From contig CAWKLL010000023.1 in NCBI GenBank assembly GCA_963850255.1, positions 1 to 64,000 on the forward strand: a stretch of DNA of 64,000 bases. The letters run 5' to 3'. The position numbers and the translations under genes are program-made. The notes under the pieces are model-generated. The model had not been told where the DNA came from. It worked only from the letters and a program-made list of their open reading frames with translations, and searched no databases. Positions 8,903 to 17,400 of this stretch are shown piece after piece; position 1 is the first letter of the stretch, and each line of letters begins with the position of its first letter. This DNA comes from J054 sp963850255 (GTDB lineage: Bacteria; Pseudomonadota; Gammaproteobacteria; Steroidobacterales; GCA-2729495).

Positions 8903-10069
8903 ATGGCAAATCAACCAATAGCGCAGCGCGCAGCCGGGGCCGATGGCCTGAAAGATATTCTCATCTGCGTTTTTCAGCGGGGTGCGGCGGACGGATTGAA
9001 CTCCGTTGTCCCTTATGGCGACGACGATTACTACAACCTGCGTACCCGGATTGCCGTGCCGCCGGCGGGGCAATCGGGCGGTGCGCTGGATCTGGACGGC
9101 TTTTTCGGACTGAATCCGGCGGCCGCAGATCTGCTGCCGCTTTATCAGATGGGCCGGCTGGCCGTGGTGCATGCCACGGGTGTTCCGCATGGCACTCGTT
9201 CGCATTTCGATGCACAGGCCCTCAGTGAGACCGGCGCGATCGACAAGCAGTTCCTTGGCACTGGCTGGATTGGCCGGCACCTGGCGGCCACGGCTTCGGC
9301 GGAGGACCGACCGTTTCGTGCCGCTGCCATCAGCGGCGCGGTGCCCCTGTCCCTGGTCGGCGCGGACGATCCCCTGGCCGTTGATTCGCTGGAGCAGTTC
9401 GGCATCGGTGATGCCGGTGGCAGCAGCTACCAGGACATTCTTGACGCGCTGTATTCCGCTGACAGGCCTTACGCCGGTATTGCACAGGCTGCGTTTTCGG
9501 CCATCGACGAATTGGCGACTGCCAATCCAACCCAGTATTTGCCCGCCAACGGGGCGGTCTATCCGCAAAGCCAGCTGGGCAGCGGACTGTTGCAGGCAGG
9601 CCAATTGATCAAGTCTGATCTGGGCGTCGAGGTGATTTGCGTGGACGTGGGCGGATGGGATCACCATGAAAATCTGCCGGCGGTGTTACCCGGGTCCTTA
9701 GCCGACCTGGCCGCGGCGCTTGATGCGTTTCACACAGATCTGGGTGACAGCATGAATCACATCACGGTCATGGTGATGACAGAGTTTGGTCGCCGCGCCG
9801 CCGATAATGTGTCCAGTGGTACCGATCATGGCAGTGGCGGCTGTGCCTGGTTTTTGGGTGGCGGCGTGGTGGGCGCGCAGGTGGCGGGGAGCTGGCCCGG
9901 CCTGGATGCAGCCAGCCTGTTCGATAATCAGGACCTCGCTATCACCACCGATATGCGCGATGTGCTGGTACAGATGCTGCAGCGGCGCTTGCTGAATGCT
10001 GATGCCGCCAGCCTGTTTCCGGATTTCACGCCAAGTACGCCGCCCGAGCTATTCCTTCAGAAGCCGTGA
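8903..10069 (+). CDS. DUF1501 family protein
   Basis: 388 residues from ATG 8903, 4 bases after the DUF1800 stop, so translation is probably coupled. Sulfatase/phosphatase-like fold features of DUF1501 are visible: KDILICVFQRGAADGLNSVVPYGDDDYY at the N-terminus, GVPHGTRSHFDAQ, the central VICVDVGGWDHHEN, and HITVMVMTEFGRRAADN...TDHGSGGCAWFLGG near the C-terminus. Most members carry a Tat leader; this one appears to lack it, so it may travel with the Tat-tagged DUF1800 partner (inference). Exact activity unknown. Confidence 0.92.
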   Translation: MANQPIAQRAAGADGLKDILICVFQRGAADGLNSVVPYGDDDYYNLRTRIAVPPAGQSGGALDLDGFFGLNPAAADLLPLYQMGRLAVVHATGVPHGTRSHFDAQALSETGAIDKQFLGTGWIGRHLAATASAEDRPFRAAAISGAVPLSLVGADDPLAVDSLEQFGIGDAGGSSYQDILDALYSADRPYAGIAQAAFSAIDELATANPTQYLPANGAVYPQSQLGSGLLQAGQLIKSDLGVEVICVDVGGWDHHENLPAVLPGSLADLAAALDAFHTDLGDSMNHITVMVMTEFGRRAADNVSSGTDHGSGGCAWFLGGGVVGAQVAGSWPGLDAASLFDNQDLAITTDMRDVLVQMLQRRLLNADAASLFPDFTPSTPPELFLQKP

Positions 10070-10394
10070 TTCAGGGCTGATCTTCGGACAGTACTCGGCG
10101 TACTTCGAAACTGGCATTTTCCCGCACTCTTGGCTCAATCATCGTGGCAACCCCGCCGCCGGCATTACTTCAGACGGGTTGCCGGCATTCCTGAAGACTC
10201 ATGCGTTGTCCTGTGGTTCGGAAATCAGGTATCGACGACGCCCGGCCTGACCGACTGGCGGACTGGATGGCGGCTATTTCGAACAGCCGGCTCCGCGATA
10301 GCGAATGGTTGGTGAGGGACGTGAAATTATAATGAATTGCATTATCGGTCGAGCGCCAGTTCGACCCAGGCATCGCAGATTGGGAGAGAAGCGC
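10070..10394 (+). other. intergenic region with possible promoter
   Basis: About 325 bases between the DUF1501 stop and the next start. TATAAT lies at 10328-10333, about 60 bases before the ATG at 10395, but no good -35 is at the right distance. A short inverted repeat (GGCT...AGCC, around 10271-10290) is also present. No credible gene was found here. Confidence 0.35.
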
Positions 10395-11145
10395 ATGTTC
10401 AGGATCACCAGCCTATTGGTCGCCGCGGCGAGCAGTCTTTTGTTTACCTTGCCGGCGATCGGTGGGGCGCATTACGGGCCGGGCGAAATGGAGCCGGACA
10501 CTTTCGCCCGTCGCAGTGGCTTCAAGGGCAGTGAGGAACAGCTCGGTGCCGCCGTTGCGGCTGCCATTAAAGAAGCGAGTCCCACCGGCCAGCCCGGCCA
10601 TGATTTCACGGGCCGGGAATTGGAACTGGGTATGGCCGTCGAGACCCTCATCAAGGCCCTGAACAATCGTACGCCTTATCAGCACGAGCCTAACGACGCA
10701 CTGATCAAATCCACCATGACCAGTATCCAGTTCGCTGAAAAATACCGGCACGCTGGAAGAGAAAATCAATCACGATGTGCTGACCCAGAGTCCTATGATT
10801 TTGCGGGTTGGCAAGATGATAGATAAGACCGGCAACACGGAATTGGCAATGCTGGCTCTCACGGAGCGCACCGCCTGTTTTTACCAGCTGGTACTCGACT
10901 ATCGGCGCGAGGGTGATGCCATGGTCTGGAAATCACCCTATGGCAACGTGCTCGAAAAGAGCAGCAAATTGGGCCAGCATGATTTTTCCGAGCAATGGAT
11001 TCATGAGAATTACACCATTCCTCTGATGAGCAGGCAGGCTGCCCTCATGAACATGGAAGCGCAGATAACGCCCTGGCAGGACGATGGCTGGATCACCATG
11101 CGCGTGGTGCCCATGGTGCCCATGGAGCCCATGGCGGCCAACTGA
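10395..11145 (+). CDS. exported protein of unknown function, frameshifted
   Basis: Starts at ATG 10395 behind GGGAGAG, with a signal peptide (MFRITSLLVAAASSLLFTLPAIGGA). The first frame runs to 10826, but from the AAAAA run at 10738-10742 the plausible sequence continues in the next frame: FAE then NTGTLEEKINHDVLTQSPMILRVGKMIDKTGNTELA and on to the stop at 11145. Removing one A from the run restores a single protein of about 249 residues. The end has three tandem copies of a GCCCATGG-like unit, coding PMVPMEPM. I recognise no domain. A strong terminator follows directly. Confidence 0.6.
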
Positions 11146-11153
11146 GCGTATAC

Positions 11154-11193
11154 AAAAAATCCGGCGGGCAGTGCTGTCCGCCGGATTTTTTTT
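11154..11193 (+). terminator. Rho-independent terminator
   Basis: Inverted repeat ATCCGGCGGGCA / TGTCCGCCGGAT (one G-T pair) around a GTGC loop, followed by eight T. It ends the rightward transcription unit finishing at 11145. The A-run on the other side means it could also act on the leftward strand. Confidence 0.88.
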
Positions 11194-11250
11194 CTGAATA
11201 ACGCTATTAACAACGCCGGTCGCTGCGGACAGGCTTGTATTCTCAGGCGA

Positions 11251-12450
11251 CTAGACGGGCTCCGGCCGCCCATCCATGGGTTTGTTGCGTAATGCGAAAG
11301 CCAGTGACAGCAGCACCGCGCCAACCGAAGCAGCGCCGATTACCATAATCATCGCGCGCGGATCTACTTCACCGGGCTGCAACCAGGCCATCAGCTGCAG
11401 CCCCGTCGCGCCGGCCATTACCTGGGTGAAGCCGCTGAGACTGGCCGCCGTGCCCTTGGCCTGGCCGGCGCCGTTCATGGCGGCCGCGTGGCAATTGGGC
11501 TGAATCAGACCGTTACTGGCGGCCAGTACCGTAGCCGGGCCGAACAGCGCTGCCACACTCCATTGTTCGCGCAATACAAACCAGGCCAGTACGGCCCATG
11601 AAGCGGCAAAGGTCAGCAGGCCGAGCATGATGGTGCGGTCGGTGCCGAGCCGATGCGCGATACGTGTGGACAGAAAATTGCCACCCAGGAAACCGAGCGT
11701 GAGCATCACGAAGAACAGGCCATACTCCGTGGCTGAACGGCCCAGCAAGTCGATGACGATGTAGGGCGAGGCGGAAATGAAGGCGTAAACGCCGATCTGC
11801 GTGGCGACCAGGGTGCCGAGGTAAAGAAACAGGCGTCCGCCCGCCAGTGCATCGGTCCAGGGCGCTCGAGCGCCGTCTTCAGTTTTGCTGCCGGTCTCAG
11901 GGACTCGCCAGGCCAGCAGCGTTGTCGCGGCGCCCAACACCACCAGCAGTAGCAGGACGCCCTGCCAGCCAACGCTGTCGGCGATGATGCCGGCCAGCGC
12001 CGGCGACACCATCGGGCCGATCACCATAGCCATGGTCATATAGGCAAAGACCTTGGACAGGTCAGCGCCGGCGAACAGGTCGGCGGCCACCACGCGTGAA
12101 ATAGTCGACGCGGAGCCGGCGCCAATGGCCTGAACGACTCGTCCGACAATCAGCCACTCAAGGTTCGGCGCCAGCCAGCTCACAGCGGAGCCGAGGGTGA
12201 ATACCAGCATGCCGCCAATCAGCAGCGGCCGCCGACCCATGCGGTCGGCCAGTGGCCCGAACACCAGCATGGAGAAGCCCAGCGCAACGGAAAACGCGGT
12301 GACAATCCACTGGGTCGAAGCAATGCTGGCACCAAGGTCGGTGCGCACATAGGGAAGAATCGGCACGACTATTTGCAGCGCGATGGGGGCAAGCGCACCG
12401 CAGGCGGCCATCACGGCAACAATCAGAAAACGGGAATCTCGAGTGGTCAT
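11251..12450 (-). CDS. MFS transporter, Bcr/CflA-type drug exporter
   Basis: 399 residues from ATG 12450 (MTTRDSRFLIV); the longer frame to 12552 adds a low-complexity lead and is not preferred. About twelve membrane segments. Family signatures: a first helix with PIALQIVVPILPYVRTDLGAS, then GFSMLVFGPLADRMGRRPLLIGG (motif A between helices 2 and 3), and the antiporter-type fifth-helix motif GPMVSPALAG. Members export chloramphenicol, bicyclomycin or similar compounds by proton antiport; the substrate here is unknown. No regulator gene adjoins it. Confidence 0.88.
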   Translation of the reverse strand: MTTRDSRFLIVAVMAACGALAPIALQIVVPILPYVRTDLGASIASTQWIVTAFSVALGFSMLVFGPLADRMGRRPLLIGGMLVFTLGSAVSWLAPNLEWLIVGRVVQAIGAGSASTISRVVAADLFAGADLSKVFAYMTMAMVIGPMVSPALAGIIADSVGWQGVLLLLVVLGAATTLLAWRVPETGSKTEDGARAPWTDALAGGRLFLYLGTLVATQIGVYAFISASPYIVIDLLGRSATEYGLFFVMLTLGFLGGNFLSTRIAHRLGTDRTIMLGLLTFAASWAVLAWFVLREQWSVAALFGPATVLAASNGLIQPNCHAAAMNGAGQAKGTAASLSGFTQVMAGATGLQLMAWLQPGEVDPRAMIMVIGAASVGAVLLSLAFALRNKPMDGRPEPV

Positions 12451-12711
12451 GCGGGCGCTAGCATAACCGCATTGCAGCGGAGCTGCGGGCGCCTGCGCCT
12501 GCGCGGTCCGCGTTGCTGAGCCCGGTCCTTGCATAAAGGCTGCGGACTCCACCGGACCGCGTCAGCCCCCAACCCAGCAGGCAGTGGCCAGCTTGCAGTA
12601 ATGAAATCGACGTTGCACCCACAGCAGCGTTTTCGTCACGCTGCGGTGATATAGCGACGCAGGCGACTCCGCTAAAGAACGGGCCGCAGACTTCAATCCA
12701 GGCGCTGGCGC

Positions 12712-13305
12712 TTAGCTGGTCAACCGACGACGAACGCCAAGCAGCAGGCCCAGCGCCGATCCGAACAGTAATGCGGATGCCGGTATGGGCACGATATTCA
12801 CCGTAGCGCCAGTCAGAGTTGCATTGATTGGCTGTGGCGAAATGCTACTGCCTTCAGCCACCGCCGTAACGAAGCCGCCGCCGGCAGAGTGGTGCGCGAG
12901 GCTCAGGTTGCCGATGCCGAGATTCAGCAGGTTCAGCGTGATCTGGCCAAGGGTTTGTACCCCGTCGAAGCCCGCTGCGCTGCCGACGCCGATCAGGTAG
13001 TCGTTGTCTGCACCGGCCGTCCCGTGAAAGTTAAACGCAGGTTCTGCAGTAATGAGGCCCTGGAAAAAAGTGCTCGGCGCGAATCCGGCGATGCTGATCG
13101 GGCCACTGACGGCAATGTCGATCGTGCCGCCAACGGTCGGTTCGCCGGTGAAGTCCAGGATAATGTCCAGCACCGTGGTGCCGGCGGCCAGGTTCACCAC
13201 CGAACTGGCGGGTGTAACACTGACGGATGCGGAATGCGCAAGGCCGCCTATCAGCAAAGCCGCTGACAGTAGTGCCCCGCGAAGCAGGGACGTGGAGACA
13301 GGCAT
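12712..13305 (-). CDS. VPLPA/PEP-CTERM sorting-domain protein 1
   Basis: 197 residues. Signal peptide (ALLSAALLIGGLAHSA), then a beta-rich domain (TTVLDIILDFTGEPTVGGTIDIAVSG...) with a weak resemblance to cohesin-like folds, and at the C-terminus the tripartite sorting signal: VPIPAS, hydrophobic LLFGSALGLLLG, basic VRRRLTS. Family knowledge: such tails are cut by exosortases (EpsH/XrtA-type) and the proteins reach the cell surface or matrix; no exosortase gene is in this window. The upstream region has the CCGATGACGCA element at 13356-13366, shared with the other PEP-CTERM genes here. Confidence 0.85.
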   Translation of the reverse strand: MPVSTSLLRGALLSAALLIGGLAHSASVSVTPASSVVNLAAGTTVLDIILDFTGEPTVGGTIDIAVSGPISIAGFAPSTFFQGLITAEPAFNFHGTAGADNDYLIGVGSAAGFDGVQTLGQITLNLLNLGIGNLSLAHHSAGGGFVTAVAEGSSISPQPINATLTGATVNIVPIPASALLFGSALGLLLGVRRRLTS

Positions 13306-13355
13306 GATCTTCCCCCTAACAAACGGTTTTTTATTGAGACAAACCGCTCGTCAGG

Positions 13356-13366
13356 TGCGTCATCGG
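13356..13366 (-). promoter_or_regulatory. shared PEP-CTERM upstream element (copy 1)
   Basis: CCGATGACGCA on the minus strand, about 50 bases before the start at 13305. Identical to copies 2 and 3; copy 4 differs at one base. Its role (regulator site, promoter part or leader RNA) is not known to me. Confidence 0.55.
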
Positions 13367-13456
13367 AACGGTATACAAACGATACGCCTTTTGGCGCCCG
13401 CAGGCTGCCCTATTTAACAAAATATAGAAATAAATTCTTTCTTTTCAGCTGCTTGG

Positions 13457-13495
13457 AATAAAAAACGCCCGACGCATTGCTGCGACGGGCGTTGC
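13457..13495 (-). terminator. Rho-independent terminator for VPLPA-CTERM gene 2
   Basis: Read on the minus strand: AACGCCCG-T-CGCA, loop GCAA, TGCG-T-CGGGCGTT, then TTTTTATT. A long hairpin with one T-T mismatch and a T-run, about 70 bases after the stop at 13563. It separates the two adjacent PEP-CTERM genes into different transcription units. Confidence 0.85.
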
Positions 13496-13562
13496 TTTAG
13501 TGCTCTGTTTCAAGCCGCTGCGAGTGGGTAGCACCCCGTAACGGCTTTCGAGTTTGTTTGAA

Positions 13563-14147
13563 TCAGTCGCGAACGGTTCCCAGGCGGCGGCGTACTCCGG
13601 CCAGCAGGCCGAGTGCCGAACCGAACAGCCATACGGAGGCCGGCACCGGAATAACGTTGATGTTCACTGACGCGGTGCCGAAATCAGGTGTATTGATAAA
13701 GCCAAATCCGGCATCGAGCCAACCACCCGCGAAATCAGACTTGTCCTGCATGCTAAATTCTGCAAGCCCTGTAGTCGCCAAAGCTGTGAACTGCAGCGTT
13801 GCCATCAGGGTGGGTGCGGCGTCTGCGTCAATCAGTGCGCTAAAGTCACCCCAGGCAATGGTCGTGCTGCTGGCCGTAGTCGGCGGACAACCAGAGTTGC
13901 CCGGGCAGGAGAAGGCAGCGTCACCGAAGCTTCGAACGACGCTATCCAGGGCGACCAGCGTGTCATCCCAGAACAAGTCGATGCCGCCACCAGCAAAACC
14001 GTCTTCGCTAAAATCACCGAAAATCTGCAGCTGAAACGATTCGGTGGTATTCGCGTCCGTTGGCGTCTGAATCGACAGCGACGCGGCATTGCCTTGTGCA
14101 GTGAACAGTAAGCCCAGTGCCAGTAACGAGACAATCTTCTTCATCAT
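13563..14147 (-). CDS. VPLPA/PEP-CTERM sorting-domain protein 2, cohesin-like
   Basis: 194 residues from ATG 14147 (AGGGG 7 bases upstream). Signal peptide MMKKIVSLLALGLLFTAQGNA, then residues 22-160 with a cohesin-like pattern: SFQLQIFGDF...GGGIDLFWDDTLVALDSV and a late hydrophobic strand LMATLQFTAL. The C-terminal sorting signal is VPVPASVWLFGSALGLLAGVRRRLG. Family knowledge: cohesin folds bind dockerins. The neighbouring giant proteins end in dockerin-like repeats, so a surface-anchored cohesin next to them is suggestive, but binding is inference. The CCGATGACGCA element lies 111 bases upstream, and a strong terminator lies downstream. Confidence 0.82.
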   Translation of the reverse strand: MMKKIVSLLALGLLFTAQGNAASLSIQTPTDANTTESFQLQIFGDFSEDGFAGGGIDLFWDDTLVALDSVVRSFGDAAFSCPGNSGCPPTTASSTTIAWGDFSALIDADAAPTLMATLQFTALATTGLAEFSMQDKSDFAGGWLDAGFGFINTPDFGTASVNINVIPVPASVWLFGSALGLLAGVRRRLGTVRD

Positions 14148-14456
14148 GATCTACCCCTAAACATCAAATTCGCTTTTTCACTACAGGCTGCACCCAGGGC
14201 AGCTTGTATGCCAGTCATACCGCCGGTAGCGCGTTTTTTTCGTTGACCTGGCTAATTTGCGTCATCGGCTAGGTCATAAAATAGGTGGTTACCTGTTTGC
14301 AGGATCCCCAACCATATTGTCATCCGAAATCCTCTTAGTTTTCATAGGCCTTTGTCTTGGCCCATAAACGGAATTTCGAAGATTTCTATAAATTCAATTC
14401 TACGCCATTAAACGTCCTATTTGCGTGCGAACTTAACTTAATCCGGTAACTAGTAA
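14148..14456. other. AT-rich intergenic region upstream of VPLPA-CTERM gene 2
   Basis: 309 bases between the giant operon's last stop (14457) and the VPLPA-CTERM start (14147). It is clearly richer in A and T than its surroundings. The shared CCGATGACGCA element is at 14258-14268. I see no terminator for the giant operon and no gene. Confidence 0.5.
14258..14268 (-). promoter_or_regulatory. shared PEP-CTERM upstream element (copy 2)
   Basis: CCGATGACGCA on the minus strand, 111 bases before the start at 14147. The distance to the gene is larger than in the other three copies. Confidence 0.5.
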
Positions 14457-17400
14457 TCACGGCGATGGTCCGGTGGCACCCGGCCCTGGCGGCGCGAAGA
14501 ACAGGGCTTTGAACCGGGCGAGGTCGATCAAGTTGACCAAAGTGTCGTCATTCAAATTCGCATCCGGGTCTGAGGTGAAAAATGCCGCCTTGAAAAGGCT
14601 AAGGTCGATAAGATTGACGAAACCGTCATTGTTCAGGTCCGCATCGCACCAGTTGCCGAAGCCTTCGCCATTGCTGTCGCGCTGGCTCTCGTTGGTTGCC
14701 AGGCTGCAGTTGTCGCAGGCATCGCCGATGGTATCGCCGTCGCTGTTCGCCTGGTCCAGGTTGGATACCAGCGGGCAGTTGTCCAGATCGTCCGGCACCG
14801 TGTCGCCGTCGGCATCGGGCACGAAGTCCGGATCGTACTCGACCACGATGATATTGGAGCCCAGGGTAGTCACTCCGCTGCCGAGGTCCTCGGCCAGGAT
14901 GAAGTGGTTGAGTCCGGCGTCCGGCCCGGCGTCCGCGGTTGGTGTGCGAATCAGCAATACCGGCACGGAAGCGTTACCGCTGCCATCCAGGGTGCCGGCG
15001 TAGCTGCTACGCGCCTGTACCTGGTTGGCCTCGAAGGGATCGATGTCGAAGCCGCCGCCTGGCGGCAGACCGGCGTCAATATAAAGGCGGCCGTCGAACT
15101 GCAGCAGTGCAAAGGGCGCATCGGGCGTGCCTGTCACATCGACGATCTGGCTGCCCTGGTTGACGATGTCTGGCGTGGCGATGCCCTGCAGCCCGATGAT
15201 CGGGATGGAAATCGCATCGAAGCGCGGTGCCAGGTTGGCCAGTGCTTCGCCGTCAGTCACACCGTTCCAGAGCGGTTGGGTTAGCGTCAGTCCGTCGTCA
15301 AAGGTCACGGAGACCTGGGCGCCGATAATTTCGAAGCCGCCGATGGCGCCGGCGTCACCCGAGGTCACGTCGTTCTTGATGCTGGTGGGGTCCAGGTCCA
15401 CGGAGAAGCCGAACTTCTCGCCCGCTTCGAACTCCGTGAAGGACAGTGACATGACGTCATACCCCTCAGCGTTGTCTACGCCGTTGTGCGGCATGGAGAA
15501 CGGATCGACGCAGGGATCGCCAGGCACCACATAGCCCGGCGGCCCGATCTGGCTGCCGGGTTCCAGACACTTGAAGCCGGCGTCGCCGGCAGTGCCGGCC
15601 GGGTCGAAGACCACGTCAGGCAGTACACCCGTGGACAGGTCGAACTGCACGCTGGTGATGTTGACCAGACCGGTATTCTCGATCTGGATGGAATCGGCGG
15701 TGAAGGTGCTGAGTCCCGAAGTCAGTGCGGCATTCGGGTTCACGGTAATTTTCGCTGCCGCGCCGCTCACCGTCACCTGGAAACTGTCTTCAACCAGGGC
15801 GAAACCGTTGTCTACCGCGCGCAGCGTGATGCTTGCGATGCCGGAGATTGCCGGGGCGAACGTCAGCTGCACATCAGTGCCGACGATAGCAGCGGCCACC
15901 AGGCCGGGATTGTCGTTGCCGGACACGCTCAGCGTGAGGTTGCTGGCATCGCCATCCTCAATGTCACTGAACACGCCGAGCAGCGTGAGCGACTCGGGTG
16001 CGCTGTTTACTGGCACGATAATGTCGGGCAGCGGGTTGTCGACAGTGGGCAGGTTATTAGCCGGGTCCACCACCTGAACGGTGCGGCTCTCCATCGACGA
16101 GTTGCCGGCCGTATCCTGTGCCGTGTAAGTCACCGTGAACAGTGCCGCTGCGACGGTGGTTACGGTATCGCCGCCAATGGTGACGCTAACGGGTCCGTCC
16201 ACGTTATCCAGTGCGGTTGCGTCTGGTTCAAGGTAAGTGTCACCGATATTGAGTACCAGCGGGTTGTCGCCATTCAGGGTGATTACCGGCGCGGTAACGT
16301 CGCCCACCGTGACGGTGCGAACCACCTGGGTTGCCGGGTTGCCGGCCAGGTCGCTGACGTCATAGGTGATCTGGTAGCTATCCGGGATGTTGGTATCGAC
16401 TGTGCCAACCGCCACGATGCGACTGGTGATGTCGCCTTCGAGATTGTCGTTCGCCGTCGCACCGGGGTCCAGGAAGGTCTCGCCCACGTCCAGTTCGATG
16501 GTGGCATCCCCCAGCAGACTAATCACCGGTGCTGTTATGTCGCTCAGCAGAGCCGGTTCCAGTTTCACGATCCACTGATTGGAAACGCGGCTGGTCTGGT
16601 TCGGCAGGGCCGTCGTGGTGATCGCCAGCAGCTGGTTGAGTCCGCCATCCGGCGAACCGGCCGGCGTGGCGGGCGTGGCCAGCAGGGTGATCGGGATTGT
16701 CAGGCTGCCGAAGGCGTCCAGGGTACCGGTGTACACCGTTTTGCCGGACATGGCCTCATTGGCATAGTAAGTGGGATCCGGCACGTTGAAGGGGTCGTCA
16801 TCTGACTGGATCCACAAGCGCGAATCCATCAGCAGCAATTCGACATTGGCATTCGCCGGGCCGGTAATCGTGACGCTCTGTGCGGCATTGTCGACAATGG
16901 TCGGCGTGCCGGGTTGCCCGTCCAGGGAAATAGTCGGTGGTTCGCTCGCGCCCGGGGCGATTACCGTCTGGCTGCCGCCGAGACTGCCGTTTTCCTGCCA
17001 CAGGCTGGCCTGCAAGGTTTCGCCGTTATTAAAGGTGATGGTTACGGTTGCGCCGCTCAGTTCATAGCCGGAGACCGCGCCGGCGGCGCCGGCACCCGCT
17101 ACGCCCTGAATGCTGTTCGGATCAACGTCGGAACTGAAGCTGAAATTTTCGCCCGGCCCAAAGTCGTTGAACGCCACGGTCACCACGTCGAATCCGCCCT
17201 GGCGGGGCTGACTGAAGGGGTCGATGCAATTGTTGCTGTAGGCCAGTAGCCCCACGATGACGCCTTCTGCAACATCGGGGTTAAAACACTGGGCCGTGGC
17301 ATCACCGCCGCTGCCCACGGGGTCAAAAACCATATCCGGCAGGATGCTGGTGCTGAGATCAAACTCGATGGTTTCTATCTTGACAGCGCCGCTGGAGTTG

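Noticed and set aside
10738..10742. Programmed frameshifting at the AAAAA run
   Set aside because: No stimulatory structure or stop-codon arrangement is evident, and similar breaks occur in many unrelated genes, so an assembly error is simpler.
11100..11140. GCCCATGG tandem repeats as a regulatory array
   Set aside because: They are in frame and code PMVPMEPM at the end of a protein; only three imperfect copies.
13306..14300. Idea that the CCGATGACGCA leaders are degenerate GEMM riboswitches
   Set aside because: GACGCA recalls the aptamer core, but the GGCAAACC block, GAAA tetraloop and CCGG-CTAA block are missing around all four copies.
15486..16805. 439-codon open frame on the plus strand
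   Set aside because: Antisense to surface gene A, whose domains are clear; the antisense protein is low-complexity and Arg/Gly-rich with no ribosome site.
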